From: Candidatus Cetobacterium colombiensis
GTDB taxonomy: Bacteria; Fusobacteriota; Fusobacteriia; Fusobacteriales; Fusobacteriaceae
Assembly: GCF_033962415.1 (NCBI RefSeq)
Contig: NZ_JAVIKH010000001.1
Location: 1-64,000 of the forward strand
Direction of reading: 5' to 3'
Length of the DNA: 64,000 bases
In this document: one piece after another, positions 1-8,806 of the stretch
How the letters are laid out: each line of letters begins with the position of its first letter
Position numbering within the stretch: position 1 is the stretch's first letter
Made by a program: the position numbers and the translations under genes
The notes under the pieces: model-generated
The model's input: only the letters and a program-made list of their open reading frames with translations
What the model was told of the DNA's origin: nothing
Database searches by the model: none

Positions 1-86
1 GGAACGCCGTGTGCGGTGAAAGTCGCATGCACGGTGTGGAGCAGGGGAAAAGGTAGAGATAATCTCAAAGCCTTACCTATTGCTAT
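1..86 (+). mobile_element. 3' end of a third group II intron, inserted in rfbD
   Basis: Positions 1-39 read as a group II intron domain V hairpin, close to but not identical with domain V of the two complete introns at 2399 and 17220. The domain VI region follows, and the intron ends in the same ACCTAT-type tail as the other two. The 3' junction at 86/87 is placed by aligning the three tails and by the restart of the rfbD reading frame. The catalytic core and any reverse transcriptase lie outside the window. Confidence 0.85.
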
Positions 87-466
87 GACAAGTTATAAAC
101 TGGAGTAAATCTAGAGATGTTTTAGGAATAGTTGATGATCAAATATCTGTTCCAACATATTCATATGATTTAGCTTTATACTCACTAAAACTATTAAAAA
201 CTAAAAAATATGGATTATATCATTTAAGTAACGGTGGAGTTGCTTCAAAATATGATCAAGCTCAATATGTTTTAAATGCCATTGGTTGGAAAGGAACACT
301 AAATCGTGCAAAGAGTAGCGATTTCCAATTACCAGCTAAAAGAGCAGAATATTCTAAATTAGATAGCACTAAATTAGAAGAAACTATTGGAGAAAAAATT
401 CCAACTTGGGAAAGTGGAATAGATAGATTTTTAAATGAGATGAGAGAGAAGGGGAGTTTTAATTAA
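87..466 (+). CDS. rfbD: rfbD 3' exon, dTDP-4-dehydrorhamnose reductase C-terminal part
   Basis: This open frame encodes about 125 residues and matches the C-terminal half of the intact rfbD at 15339, starting at the QVINWSK segment. RfbD reduces dTDP-4-keto-L-rhamnose to dTDP-L-rhamnose in the cytoplasm. It has no start codon of its own and begins exactly where the group II intron ends. The missing 5' exon should therefore lie left of the window, and a full protein would require intron splicing. One junction residue would change from Lys to probably Arg. The third base of the junction codon is not visible here. Confidence 0.8.
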
Positions 467-501
467 AAATTACAATAAAAATAATTGGGAGAGAGAAAAT
501 C

Positions 502-1311
502 ATGAAATCTAAAAGCTGTGGATTGGTAATATGGTATAATCCTGGAATTGGTGAAGTTAAAAATCTAAAAACTTATTATGATGAATTAGAAAAAATATTT
601 ATAGTAGATAATTCAGATATCAATAATTCAAAATTAATTGAGAATTTAGAAAAAATAGAGTATATTCCTAATTATAAGAATTTAGGAATAGCAACAGCCT
701 TAAATCAAGGATGTAAAAAGGCAATAGAAAATGGTTATCAATGGATTTTAACGATGGACCAAGATTCAAAATTTGATAATAATTTTAATTCTTTTTTGAA
801 AGAAGCTAACCGAATTGTTAAAAAAGATAATTCTATTGTAATAGTAGGTCCTAAAATACAAGAAAATCAAAAGAGTGGCTATATGGAGAGAATAATAACT
901 TCAGGAAATTTATTAAATTTAAAAGCATATTTAAGTGTAAATGGATTTAGAGATGATTTTTTTATTGATGAGGTTGATTTTGATATTTGTTATAGATTAA
1001 GAAAAAAAGGATATAAAATATATTGTTTAGAAAATATAATTCTTAAACATAAACTAGGAAATCCTAAGAGTTTAAGTATTTTAGGTAAAACTATAACATC
1101 TATGAATCATGGACATATAAGAAAGTATTATATTATTAGAAATCGTTTACATATGTCAAAACTTTATCCAGAGTGCAGACTTTCCTATATTAAAGATTGT
1201 ATTTTAGATACAATAAAAATATTACTATTAGAAAAAGATAAAATAAAAAAATTAATATATTCACTTAAAGGGTATATTGACTATAAAAGAAATAAATTTG
1301 GGAAATTATAG
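502..1311 (+). CDS. rhamnosyltransferase-like family 2 glycosyltransferase
   Basis: The 269-residue protein looks like the L-rhamnosyltransferase branch of GT2. It has an N-terminal GT-A fold with the NLGIATALNQG segment at residues 60-70 and the metal/nucleotide-binding DQD at 86-88 within TMDQDS. It should transfer a sugar, plausibly rhamnose from dTDP-rhamnose, to a lipid-linked O-unit on the cytoplasmic face. A clear RBS (GGGAGAGAG) precedes the ATG. It lies between rfbD and rfbB, which supports rhamnose as donor, but donor and acceptor are inferred. Confidence 0.8.
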   Translation: MKSKSCGLVIWYNPGIGEVKNLKTYYDELEKIFIVDNSDINNSKLIENLEKIEYIPNYKNLGIATALNQGCKKAIENGYQWILTMDQDSKFDNNFNSFLKEANRIVKKDNSIVIVGPKIQENQKSGYMERIITSGNLLNLKAYLSVNGFRDDFFIDEVDFDICYRLRKKGYKIYCLENIILKHKLGNPKSLSILGKTITSMNHGHIRKYYIIRNRLHMSKLYPECRLSYIKDCILDTIKILLLEKDKIKKLIYSLKGYIDYKRNKFGKL

Positions 1312-1371
1312 TTAATAATAAAAGTAAAAAGTTAAATTAAAAAATATAAATATAGAAAAGGGAGAATTTTA

Positions 1372-2398
1372 ATGAAAACTTATTTAGTAACAGGTGGAGC
1401 AGGATTTATAGGTGCTAACTTTGTTAAATATATGTTAGAAAAATATGTAGATATAAAGTTAGTTGTTTTAGACAAATTAACTTACGCAGGAAATTTAGGA
1501 ACAATAAGAGAGGAATTAAAAGACTCTAGAGTTTCTTTTGTAAAGGGAGATATTTGTAACAGAGAGCTAGTTGAAAATATCTTTATGCAACATGACATTG
1601 ATTATGTTGTAAACTTTGCAGCAGAAAGCCATGTGGACCGTAGTATAGAAAATCCTCAGATATTTTTAGAGACAAATATACTTGGAACACAAAACCTAAT
1701 GGAAGTTGCTAAAAACTTCTGGACTGTTGGAAAAGACTCTAATGGTTATCCAATATATAAAGAGGGAAAGAAATTTCATCATGTGTCAACAGATGAAGTG
1801 TATGGAAGTTTAAGTAAGGACTTTGAAATTCCAAAAGAACTGATCTTAGACGAAGCAGTGAGGAAGATTGCAACTGGTAGAAAAAACCTTCAAACTTATG
1901 GAGAAAAGATGTTTACAGAGTCTACTCCATTAGATCCAAGAAGTCCATATTCAGCATCTAAAACAGCATCTGATATGATAGTTATGGCATATGGAGAAAC
2001 ATATAAGTTTCCATTTAATATAACAAGATGTTCAAATAACTATGGACCTTACCATTTTCCAGAAAAACTTATTCCACTGATTATAAAAAATATTTTAGCT
2101 GGAAAAAAGTTACCAGTATATGGAAAAGGGGATAACGTTCGTGATTGGTTATATGTAATGGATCACTGTAAAGGAATAGATATGGTAATATCTAAAGCTG
2201 ATGCTCATGAGATATATAACATCGGTGGATTTAATGAGGAACAAAATATCAATATAGTAAAACTTACTATAGATACAATAGCTAGAATAATGAAAGAGGA
2301 GCCAAAGTATCAAGCGGTTTTAAGTACAGATTTGTCTAATATAAATTATGATTTAATAACTTATGTTCAAGATAGATTAGGACACGATGCAAGATATG
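1372..2398 (+). CDS. rfbB: rfbB copy 1, 5' exon (dTDP-glucose 4,6-dehydratase)
   Basis: RfbB converts dTDP-glucose to dTDP-4-keto-6-deoxyglucose, the second step of dTDP-rhamnose synthesis. The exon encodes 342 codons plus one base. It shows the Rossmann motif TGGAGFIG (residues 7-14), the AESHVDRS segment (84-91), the catalytic TDE (140-142) and YSASK with Tyr193 and Lys197. Reading on into the intron gives a foreign tail and an early stop after ARYG. Joining base 2398 to 4861 gives GCC (Ala) and continues as AIDPTKIV, the normal family sequence. The spliced protein is 398 residues. An insertion near residues 149-186 makes it longer than E. coli RfbB. Copy 2 at 16193 differs by only a few residues. 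Confidence 0.93.
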
Positions 2399-4860
2399 GT
2401 GCGACACGTTGCATAGTGAAAAGCTATGCCATGTTAATGACCGCTTAAAATATTAAGGGGAAATTAATAGAGAACTGTATTTCTGAAAGATGGAATGAAG
2501 GAGTAACGTCCTGAAACGTCTTCCCTAATACTCCGATATGCGATTAGATTCTAACTAAATCTAATGGTATAAAGCTCGGTGAAGTCGATTGAGAAGTATC
2601 CCTAATACGACGCTAGTTGTAAGGAAATGCGAACCAGAGGTGGTCGAGATACTGATAGATCGGGGGTCGAATCTATATGGTGAGAATGATGTTAATCTGA
2701 CGAACCTGCGAATGTACGGGTCTAAAACGCGATATAACAGAAATGTTATAACTACCAAAGAGTAGGGTAAGTGATGATGAGTAAGAATCGTTTCTATGAA
2801 AATCATTATATTGTTAAAGGCAATATCCAGCTTACAGGCTTAGAGCAGGCACCTAAGTAGATTCAATGATAAGAAGTACGGAACGTGGAAAGCAAGACAC
2901 AACAAAAGAAGCTTAGTTAGAGCGTTGGTGAATATAAGTAACTTAAAGAAAGTTATGAAGTTTCTTTAGTCTTGTGAGAGTAGGGGCACAGTACCAATGA
3001 AACCATGATAATAAGTGGTGGAGGGATAGCCCCAAGTCAATATTTTATAATTATTTTAATTTAGAATTAATAAGAAATGATAGGAAGTCGAGACAATAAA
3101 ACTATATGTAACAATAGTATAGTGGGCAACTTATGAAACTAATAGATAAAATTATATGTGAAAAGAATATAGCAATAGCAATTAGTAATTTAAAGAAAAA
3201 TAAAGGAAGTAAAACACCAGGTATAGATGGTAATACAATACTAGATATAATTGAAAATAAGGAACAAATAATACAAAAAATTAAGGTAGAATTAGGTGTG
3301 GGTTTATATAAACCATCATTAATTAAGCGAACAGAAATTCCAAAAGGAAATGGAAAAACTAGACCATTAGGAATTCCCACGATATATGATAGAGTAGTTC
3401 AACAGTCAATAAAACAAATCTTAGAACCAATATTAGATAAGAAATTTCACGCGAATTCATTTGGATTTAGACCGAATCGAAGTGCAGAAAACGCGATAGC
3501 TTTAAATAATAATCTAATAAATAGAGGTAATCTATATTTTGTAGTAGATATTGATATTAAAAGTTTCTTTGATAATATAAATCATAATAAGTTAATAAAA
3601 CAACTCTATAAAATTGGGATAAAAGAAGCTAAAATATTAAAACTAATTAAAGTTATGTTAAAATCTAATGTATTATTACCTGATGGATCAATTATTAAAA
3701 GTATAAAAGGAACACCACAGGGTGGAGTGCTATCTCCATTATTAGCTAACGTAGTATTAAATGAGCTGGATTGGTGGATTCATAGACAGTGGAGTGGGAT
3801 AAAGACTCAACACGATTATGGAGCACAAAATCACAAAGAGAGAGCCTTGAAAAAAACGAAACTTATTGAAGTAAAGCTTGTGCGATATGCTGATGATTTC
3901 AAATTATTTTGTAGAAGTAGAAAAAATGCGGAAATAATGTTTTCATTAACTAAAAATTTTCTAAAAAAAAGGTTGAAACTAGAGGTTTCGAGAGAAAAAT
4001 CAAAAGTTATAAATTTGAAGAAAAAATCAAGTGAATTTCTTGGATTTAGAATAAAAGCAGTCAGAAATAAGAAGAAAAGAACTGCTAGAACTTGGATTTT
4101 AGAAAAGAGAAAGCATAAAATCTTGCAGAAGCTAAAGGAACAGATCAAAATTATACAAAAATATAAAAGTAAAGCTCAAGCAATTAAGTATAATGCTATG
4201 ATTCTGGGAATTCAAAATTACTACAATATTGCTACAATGGTTAATATAGACCTTGGAAGGATAGGATATATCCTAACGAGGATTCTCAAAAACAGATTAG
4301 GAAAAGGTAACTACAAAAAAGATATATTATATGAGCGCAGGTATAGCAAATATAACTATAAAGTTTGGAATGTAAATAAAATAACATTGTTCACATTAGA
4401 CGCATGTAAATTTAAAGTTCCAAAGCAATACTCTAAAAGAAAGAAAACTAGAATAGAAATTGACAGGTTATATAGATATACTGAGTTAGGTGATAAAAAC
4501 TGGGAAGTGTTACGCGCTAAAGTCAGATACATGTATAATTCAAAATGTGCAGTCACGAATGAATACATAAATGGCAATAATAACTTTCATATTCACCATA
4601 TTATACCTCAAAAAAATGGAGGAAAAGATACGCTAGAAAACTTAATCCTATTAAAACCAGAAGTACACAGGGCACTTCATAGCAAAAATGCTATTGAACA
4701 CTATGAAGGCAATCAAACATATAAAATGTTATTAGAATCACTTTCTAAATATATATAATTAATAAAATATTGATGGAACGCCGTATGCGGTGAAAGTCGC
4801 ACGTACGGTGTGGTGCGGGGGAAAATCTGGAGATTATATCAAAGGATTACCTATCGCAAT
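2399..4860 (+). mobile_element. complete group II intron, copy 1, in rfbB
   Basis: The element starts with GTGCG, a typical group II 5' end, and ends with CGCAAT. It has a domain V hairpin around 4776-4815 and encodes a reverse transcriptase/maturase in the domain IV position. Bases 2399-3132 hold the structured RNA of the early domains and no credible gene. The length is 2462 bp. The copy at 17220 appears identical. The boundaries are fixed because removing 2399-4860 restores rfbB exactly. The orientation matches the host gene, so the intron can be removed from the mRNA by splicing. Confidence 0.95.
3133..4758 (+). CDS. ltrA: group II intron reverse transcriptase/maturase with HNH endonuclease
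   Basis: The 541-residue protein has the reverse transcriptase fold, with the TPGIDG start motif, GFRPNRS (112-118), the TPQGGVLSPLLAN block (194-206) and the catalytic YADD at 252-255. A maturase (X) region follows. A C-terminal HNH nuclease is shown by HIHHIIP (486-492), Asn503 and His512. It should bind its own intron RNA, assist splicing and drive target-primed reverse transcription into DNA. No residue looks damaged, so the element may still be active. The RBS before the ATG is weak, as is common for intron ORFs. Confidence 0.96.
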   Translation: MKLIDKIICEKNIAIAISNLKKNKGSKTPGIDGNTILDIIENKEQIIQKIKVELGVGLYKPSLIKRTEIPKGNGKTRPLGIPTIYDRVVQQSIKQILEPILDKKFHANSFGFRPNRSAENAIALNNNLINRGNLYFVVDIDIKSFFDNINHNKLIKQLYKIGIKEAKILKLIKVMLKSNVLLPDGSIIKSIKGTPQGGVLSPLLANVVLNELDWWIHRQWSGIKTQHDYGAQNHKERALKKTKLIEVKLVRYADDFKLFCRSRKNAEIMFSLTKNFLKKRLKLEVSREKSKVINLKKKSSEFLGFRIKAVRNKKKRTARTWILEKRKHKILQKLKEQIKIIQKYKSKAQAIKYNAMILGIQNYYNIATMVNIDLGRIGYILTRILKNRLGKGNYKKDILYERRYSKYNYKVWNVNKITLFTLDACKFKVPKQYSKRKKTRIEIDRLYRYTELGDKNWEVLRAKVRYMYNSKCAVTNEYINGNNNFHIHHIIPQKNGGKDTLENLILLKPEVHRALHSKNAIEHYEGNQTYKMLLESLSKYI

Positions 4861-5030
4861 CCATTGATCCAACTAAGATAGTAACAGAACTTGGGTGGTA
4901 TCCAGAAACTCCATTTACAGAGGGAATCGAAAAAACAATTAGATGGTATTTAGATAACCAAGAATGGGTAGCAGAGGTTGCCTCTGGAGATTATCAAAAA
5001 TATTATGATGAGATGTATAAAGAGAGATAG
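4861..5030 (+). CDS. rfbB: rfbB copy 1, 3' exon
   Basis: This 170-bp exon encodes the C-terminal 56 residues of dTDP-glucose 4,6-dehydratase, from IDPTKIVTELGWYPET to MYKER and the TAG at 5028-5030. It has no start codon and is expected to be translated only after removal of the intron at 2399-4860. The stop codon directly abuts the ATG of the acetyltransferase at 5031. The DNA is identical to the 3' exon of copy 2 (19682-19851), although the 5' exons of the two copies differ at many silent sites. Confidence 0.92.
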
Positions 5031-5657
5031 ATGTATAGAAAATTAAAAAGTTATTTAGCTTTATATTTATTTAAAAAAAAGTGGAGAAGTCAAAATAAGC
5101 ATAATCAAATAACCCCGATTAATAAATTTCCTTTAGAAAAAGTAAAAGTTGGAAAATACTCGTATGGTCCAATAGATGTAAGAAGCTGGGGAAGTTCTGA
5201 AGAGGGATTAGAAATAGGTAATTATGTATCAATAGCTTCAGGAGTAAAATTTATTTTGGGTGGGAATCATGAAATTAATACGTTTACGACTTATCCATTT
5301 AAAGTGATGTATTTAGGAGATAAAGTTGAGGCTTGGACAAAAGGACCGATTATAGTAAAAGATGATGTATGGATAGCAACAGATAGCATTATAATGTCAG
5401 GAATAACAATTGGACAAGGGGCGATAGTAGCTGCAGGAAGTGTAGTAACAAAAAGTGTTCCAGCATATGCAATAGTAGGTGGAAATCCAGCTAAAATAAT
5501 AAAATATAGATATTCAAAAGAAATAATTGATAAGATGTTAGAATTTGATTGGAGTAAAATAGATTTAAATAAAATTGAAAAATTAAAAAAAGAATTATAT
5601 GAACCATTAACTTTAGAGTTAGTTAAAAAATTAAAAAAAGAATTTGGAGAAAATTAA
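5031..5657 (+). CDS. left-handed beta-helix O-acetyltransferase (CatB/xenobiotic type), copy 1
   Basis: The 208-residue protein has hexapeptide repeats ([13 protein letters not shown], then [19 protein letters not shown]) and ends the fold with the [12 protein letters not shown] segment typical of CatB-type acetyltransferases. GGNH with His80 is the likely catalytic histidine and is followed by the family's TTYPF. It should transfer acetyl from acetyl-CoA to a sugar hydroxyl. The first 90 residues are identical to the protein at 19852, and then the two sequences diverge. It abuts the rfbB stop and the next gene starts immediately, so it is part of one operon. The acceptor sugar is unknown. 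Confidence 0.85.
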   Translation: MYRKLKSYLALYLFKKKWRSQNKHNQITPINKFPLEKVKVGKYSYGPIDVRSWGSSEEGLEIGNYVSIASGVKFILGGNHEINTFTTYPFKVMYLGDKVEAWTKGPIIVKDDVWIATDSIIMSGITIGQGAIVAAGSVVTKSVPAYAIVGGNPAKIIKYRYSKEIIDKMLEFDWSKIDLNKIEKLKKELYEPLTLELVKKLKKEFGEN

Positions 5658-6635
5658 ATGGTAAAAAATAAAATATTACTTTCTGTATTAATACCAACTT
5701 TTAATAGAGATAAGTATTTAGAAAAAGCTTTAACGACATTTTTTGAACAAATTACAGATGATATAAAAGAAAACATAGAGATAATTGTTTCGGATAATCA
5801 CTCTATTGACAATACAGAAGAAGTATTAAAAAAATTTGATAAAGAAGCGAAATTGGATGGGTTAAAATTTAAATTTTCAAAAAATGAAGAAAATATAGGA
5901 CCAGATGGTAATTTTTTAAAACTAATAAAAAAAAGTAATGGTAAGTTTTGTTGGATTTTTGGAGATGATGAATTTTTATTAAAGAATGGATTACTAAAAA
6001 TACTAGAAATATTAGATGAAAATTCAGAACTTGGATTATTGCATATAGGAAATCAAAACTTAAAAAATAAAAAAGAAGTGTTCCCTAAAGATGAAACACA
6101 AAAATTTATAAAAAATGTAAATTATATGATTTCTTTTATAACTGCTAATATATTTAATAAAGAGTGCATAGATTGGGAAATAAACTATGAAAATTGCAAA
6201 GGAAGTAATTTAATTCAAGAAAATTTTTATTTTCAATCAATATTAAAAAGTAAAGAAAATATATATTTAAATGATGAAATTTTTACAACTGAAAGAGCGG
6301 ATAATGTAGGAAGTTATAAATTGTTTGAAACATTTGGAAAAAATCAAAATCAAATATTTGATTTGTTTATAAAAAATGGATTAGAAAAATCAACTGTTGA
6401 TTTTATAAATAAGAAAATGTTAAGAGAATTTTTTCCTATGTATATATTGAATTTAGATAAAAAAAGTAAATGGGAAAATGAAAATGTGTATGAAGAAATG
6501 AAATTAACATTTTCTCAATATTTAGAATTCTGGATATTTTGTGTTCCTCTAATAAAATTTCCAAAATTGATAAAAAAACCATATTTTTTAGCTATTCGTA
6601 TACTTAATAAATTAATAAAAATTATAGGGAGATAG
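5658..6635 (+). CDS. family 2 glycosyltransferase, possibly for the 3,6-dideoxy sugar
   Basis: The 325-residue protein begins with a GT-A domain, SVLIPTFNRDKYLEKAL (from residue 9), and has a GDDE nucleotide/metal motif at 102-105. The N-terminus resembles abequosyltransferase-type GT2 enzymes. It is translated directly after the acetyltransferase and directly before rfbH. Its position at the head of the CDP-sugar genes suggests that it attaches the CDP-activated dideoxy sugar, but that is inference from context. The C-terminal third is lysine-rich and not recognised. Confidence 0.75.
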   Translation: MVKNKILLSVLIPTFNRDKYLEKALTTFFEQITDDIKENIEIIVSDNHSIDNTEEVLKKFDKEAKLDGLKFKFSKNEENIGPDGNFLKLIKKSNGKFCWIFGDDEFLLKNGLLKILEILDENSELGLLHIGNQNLKNKKEVFPKDETQKFIKNVNYMISFITANIFNKECIDWEINYENCKGSNLIQENFYFQSILKSKENIYLNDEIFTTERADNVGSYKLFETFGKNQNQIFDLFIKNGLEKSTVDFINKKMLREFFPMYILNLDKKSKWENENVYEEMKLTFSQYLEFWIFCVPLIKFPKLIKKPYFLAIRILNKLIKIIGR

Positions 6636-6640
6636 TGGAA

Positions 6641-7981
6641 ATGAGTAAAATAGATAAATTAAAACAAGAAATATTAGAAAAAACTAAAGAGTTATATGAA
6701 TTAAAATTTGGACAAAAAAAAGAGTTTATTCCAGGAGAAACATATGTAAATTATGGTGGAAGATTCTTCGACGAGAAAGAGATGGTAAATCTAATAGACT
6801 CATCACTTGACTTTTGGTTAACAACAGGACCTTGGGCTAAAAAATTTGAAAAGGGATTAGCTGAGTATTTAGGAACAAAATTTTGTTCATTAGTAAACTC
6901 AGGGTCTTCAGCTAATCTTTTAGCATTTATGGCATTAACATCTCCATCTTTAGGTGATAGAAGAATAAATAGAGGAGATGAAGTAATAACTGTAGCAGCA
7001 GGATTTCCAACTACAGTAACTCCAGTTATTCAATATGGAGCAATTCCTGTATTTGTAGACGTAGAGATTCCTTCATACAATATAGATATAACTCAATTAG
7101 AAGCAGCTTTGTCAGAAAAGACCAAAGCAGTTATGGTAGCACATACTTTAGGAAATCCATTTAATTTAAAAGCTATAAGAGAGTTTTGTGATAGAAATAA
7201 TCTATGGTTAATAGAGGATAACTGTGACGCTTTAGGTTCAGAATATTTTATAGATGGAGAATGGAAAAAAACAGGAACTATTGGAGATTTAGGAACATCA
7301 AGTTTCTATCCACCTCATCACATGACCATGGGAGAGGGAGGAGCTGTATATACTAATAATTCTAAATTAGCTAGACTAGTTAATTCTTTTAGAGATTGGG
7401 GAAGAGATTGCTGGTGTGATAGTGGAAAAGATGATACTTGTAAATATAGATTTACAAAGCAATTTGGAGAGTTACCTTTAGGTTATGATCATAAATATGT
7501 GTATTCACACTTTGGATATAATTTAAAAGTTACAGATATGCAAGCAGCAATAGGATGTGCTCAACTTGAAAAACTTCCTGCAATAGTTGAAGCTAGAAGA
7601 AATAATTGGGAAAGATTATATAACGGATTAAAAGATTTAAGTGATAAAATTGTGCTTCCAGAAAAAGAAAAAGACAGTAATCCAAGTTGGTTTGGATTTT
7701 TAATTTCTGTTAAAGAAAATTCAGGAAAATCTAGAGTTGAGTTAGCTAAATATTTAGAGGCTAATAAAATCCAAACAAGAAATCTATTTGCAGGAAATCT
7801 AATAAAGCACCCAGCTTTTGATGAGATGAGAGCTTCAGGAGAAGGGTTTAGAACTGTAGGAGATTTAAAAAATACAGATTTTATAATGAATAATACAATT
7901 TGGATTGGTGTATATCCAGGAATGAGCAATGAAATGTTAGACTTCATGATAGAAAAAGTTAGAGAGTATGTTTTAGGATAG
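6641..7981 (+). CDS. rfbH: RfbH, CDP-4-keto-6-deoxyglucose 3-dehydrase
   Basis: This is a PMP-dependent [2Fe-2S] dehydrase that removes the C3 hydroxyl of CDP-4-keto-6-deoxyglucose, the committing step to CDP-3,6-dideoxyhexoses. It has the aminotransferase fold, but the PLP lysine is replaced by histidine in SSFYPPHHMTMGEGG (His226/227 counted from the ATG at 6641). Cysteines at 195, 257, 259 and 267 match the cluster pattern of E1/AscC in its C-x-C-x7-C part. The ATG at 6641 is chosen over the GTG at 6635 because a GGGAG RBS lies 9 bases upstream of it. The enzyme needs a separate reductase (E3/DdhD), which is not seen in this window. Confidence 0.94.
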   Translation: MSKIDKLKQEILEKTKELYELKFGQKKEFIPGETYVNYGGRFFDEKEMVNLIDSSLDFWLTTGPWAKKFEKGLAEYLGTKFCSLVNSGSSANLLAFMALTSPSLGDRRINRGDEVITVAAGFPTTVTPVIQYGAIPVFVDVEIPSYNIDITQLEAALSEKTKAVMVAHTLGNPFNLKAIREFCDRNNLWLIEDNCDALGSEYFIDGEWKKTGTIGDLGTSSFYPPHHMTMGEGGAVYTNNSKLARLVNSFRDWGRDCWCDSGKDDTCKYRFTKQFGELPLGYDHKYVYSHFGYNLKVTDMQAAIGCAQLEKLPAIVEARRNNWERLYNGLKDLSDKIVLPEKEKDSNPSWFGFLISVKENSGKSRVELAKYLEANKIQTRNLFAGNLIKHPAFDEMRASGEGFRTVGDLKNTDFIMNNTIWIGVYPGMSNEMLDFMIEKVREYVLG

Positions 7982-7990
7982 GGGGAAGAG

Positions 7991-8764
7991 ATGAAAGCAG
8001 TTATTTTAGCAGGTGGATTTGGAACAAGACTTAGTGAAGCTACAAATTTAATACCAAAGCCAATGGTAGAAATTGGAGGGAAACCAATTTTATGGCATAT
8101 AATGAAAACTTATTCATTACATGGAATAAATGAGTTTGTTATTTGCTGTGGATATAAAGCTTATGTAATAAAAGAATGGTTTGCAAATTACTTTATGCAT
8201 AACTCTGATGTAACAGTAGATCTAGCAAATAATACAATAGAAGTTCATGAGTGTAAAGCTGAACCATGGAAAGTAACTTTAGTAGATACAGGACTTCATA
8301 CTATGACTGGTGGAAGAATAAAGAGAATTCAAAAATATATAGGTAATGAACCATTTTTATTAACTTATGGAGATGGAGTATCAGACATAGATATTACTGC
8401 ATCAATAGAAGAACATAAAAAGAATGGGAAAGCATTAACAGTTACTGCCTATAAACCAAATGGAAAATTTGGAGCTTTAGAAATAGATGAAGTAGGGTCA
8501 GTAAACGCTTTTACTGAAAAACCTGCAGGTGATGGAATGTGGATAAATGCAGGATATTTTATATGTGAACCAGAAGTATTTTCATATATAACAGAGGGAG
8601 ATAGTACAATATTTGAAAAAGCTCCTCTTGAAAATTTAGCAAAAGATGGGAAAATGCATTCATATAAGCATACTGGATTTTGGAAACCGATGGATACATT
8701 AAGAGATAATACAGAATTAAATGCAATGTGGGATTCAGGGAAAGCACCTTGGAAAAAATGGTAG
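7991..8764 (+). CDS. rfbF: glucose-1-phosphate cytidylyltransferase
   Basis: RfbF makes CDP-glucose from glucose-1-phosphate and CTP, the first step of the CDP-dideoxyhexose route. The 257-residue protein starts with the nucleotidyltransferase signature KAVILAGGFGTRL, followed by IPKPMVEIGGKP, and has the normal family length. A strong RBS (GGGGGAAGAG) precedes the ATG. It lies 9 bp after rfbH and is followed by a hairpin and then rfbG. The PMVEIGGKPILWHIM block fits cytidylyltransferases rather than RfbA or GalU. Confidence 0.95.
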   Translation: MKAVILAGGFGTRLSEATNLIPKPMVEIGGKPILWHIMKTYSLHGINEFVICCGYKAYVIKEWFANYFMHNSDVTVDLANNTIEVHECKAEPWKVTLVDTGLHTMTGGRIKRIQKYIGNEPFLLTYGDGVSDIDITASIEEHKKNGKALTVTAYKPNGKFGALEIDEVGSVNAFTEKPAGDGMWINAGYFICEPEVFSYITEGDSTIFEKAPLENLAKDGKMHSYKHTGFWKPMDTLRDNTELNAMWDSGKAPWKKW

Positions 8765-8766
8765 AA

Positions 8767-8792
8767 GGGTAGCGAAAGCTACCCTATATTTT
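8767..8792 (+). terminator. intra-operon terminator or attenuator hairpin
   Basis: GGGTAGC (8767-8773) and GCTACCC (8778-8784) form a perfect 7-bp stem around a GAAA tetraloop, followed by a T-rich run. It lies between rfbF and rfbG inside an otherwise continuous gene series. It may therefore only reduce downstream transcription or stabilise the upstream mRNA end. Confidence 0.7.
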
Positions 8793-8806
8793 TAAGGGAG
8801 AGAAAA

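Noticed and set aside
2561-2806. Minus-strand open frame inside the intron (same at 17382)
   Set aside because: It lies in conserved intron RNA domains, has no RBS and no recognisable protein family.
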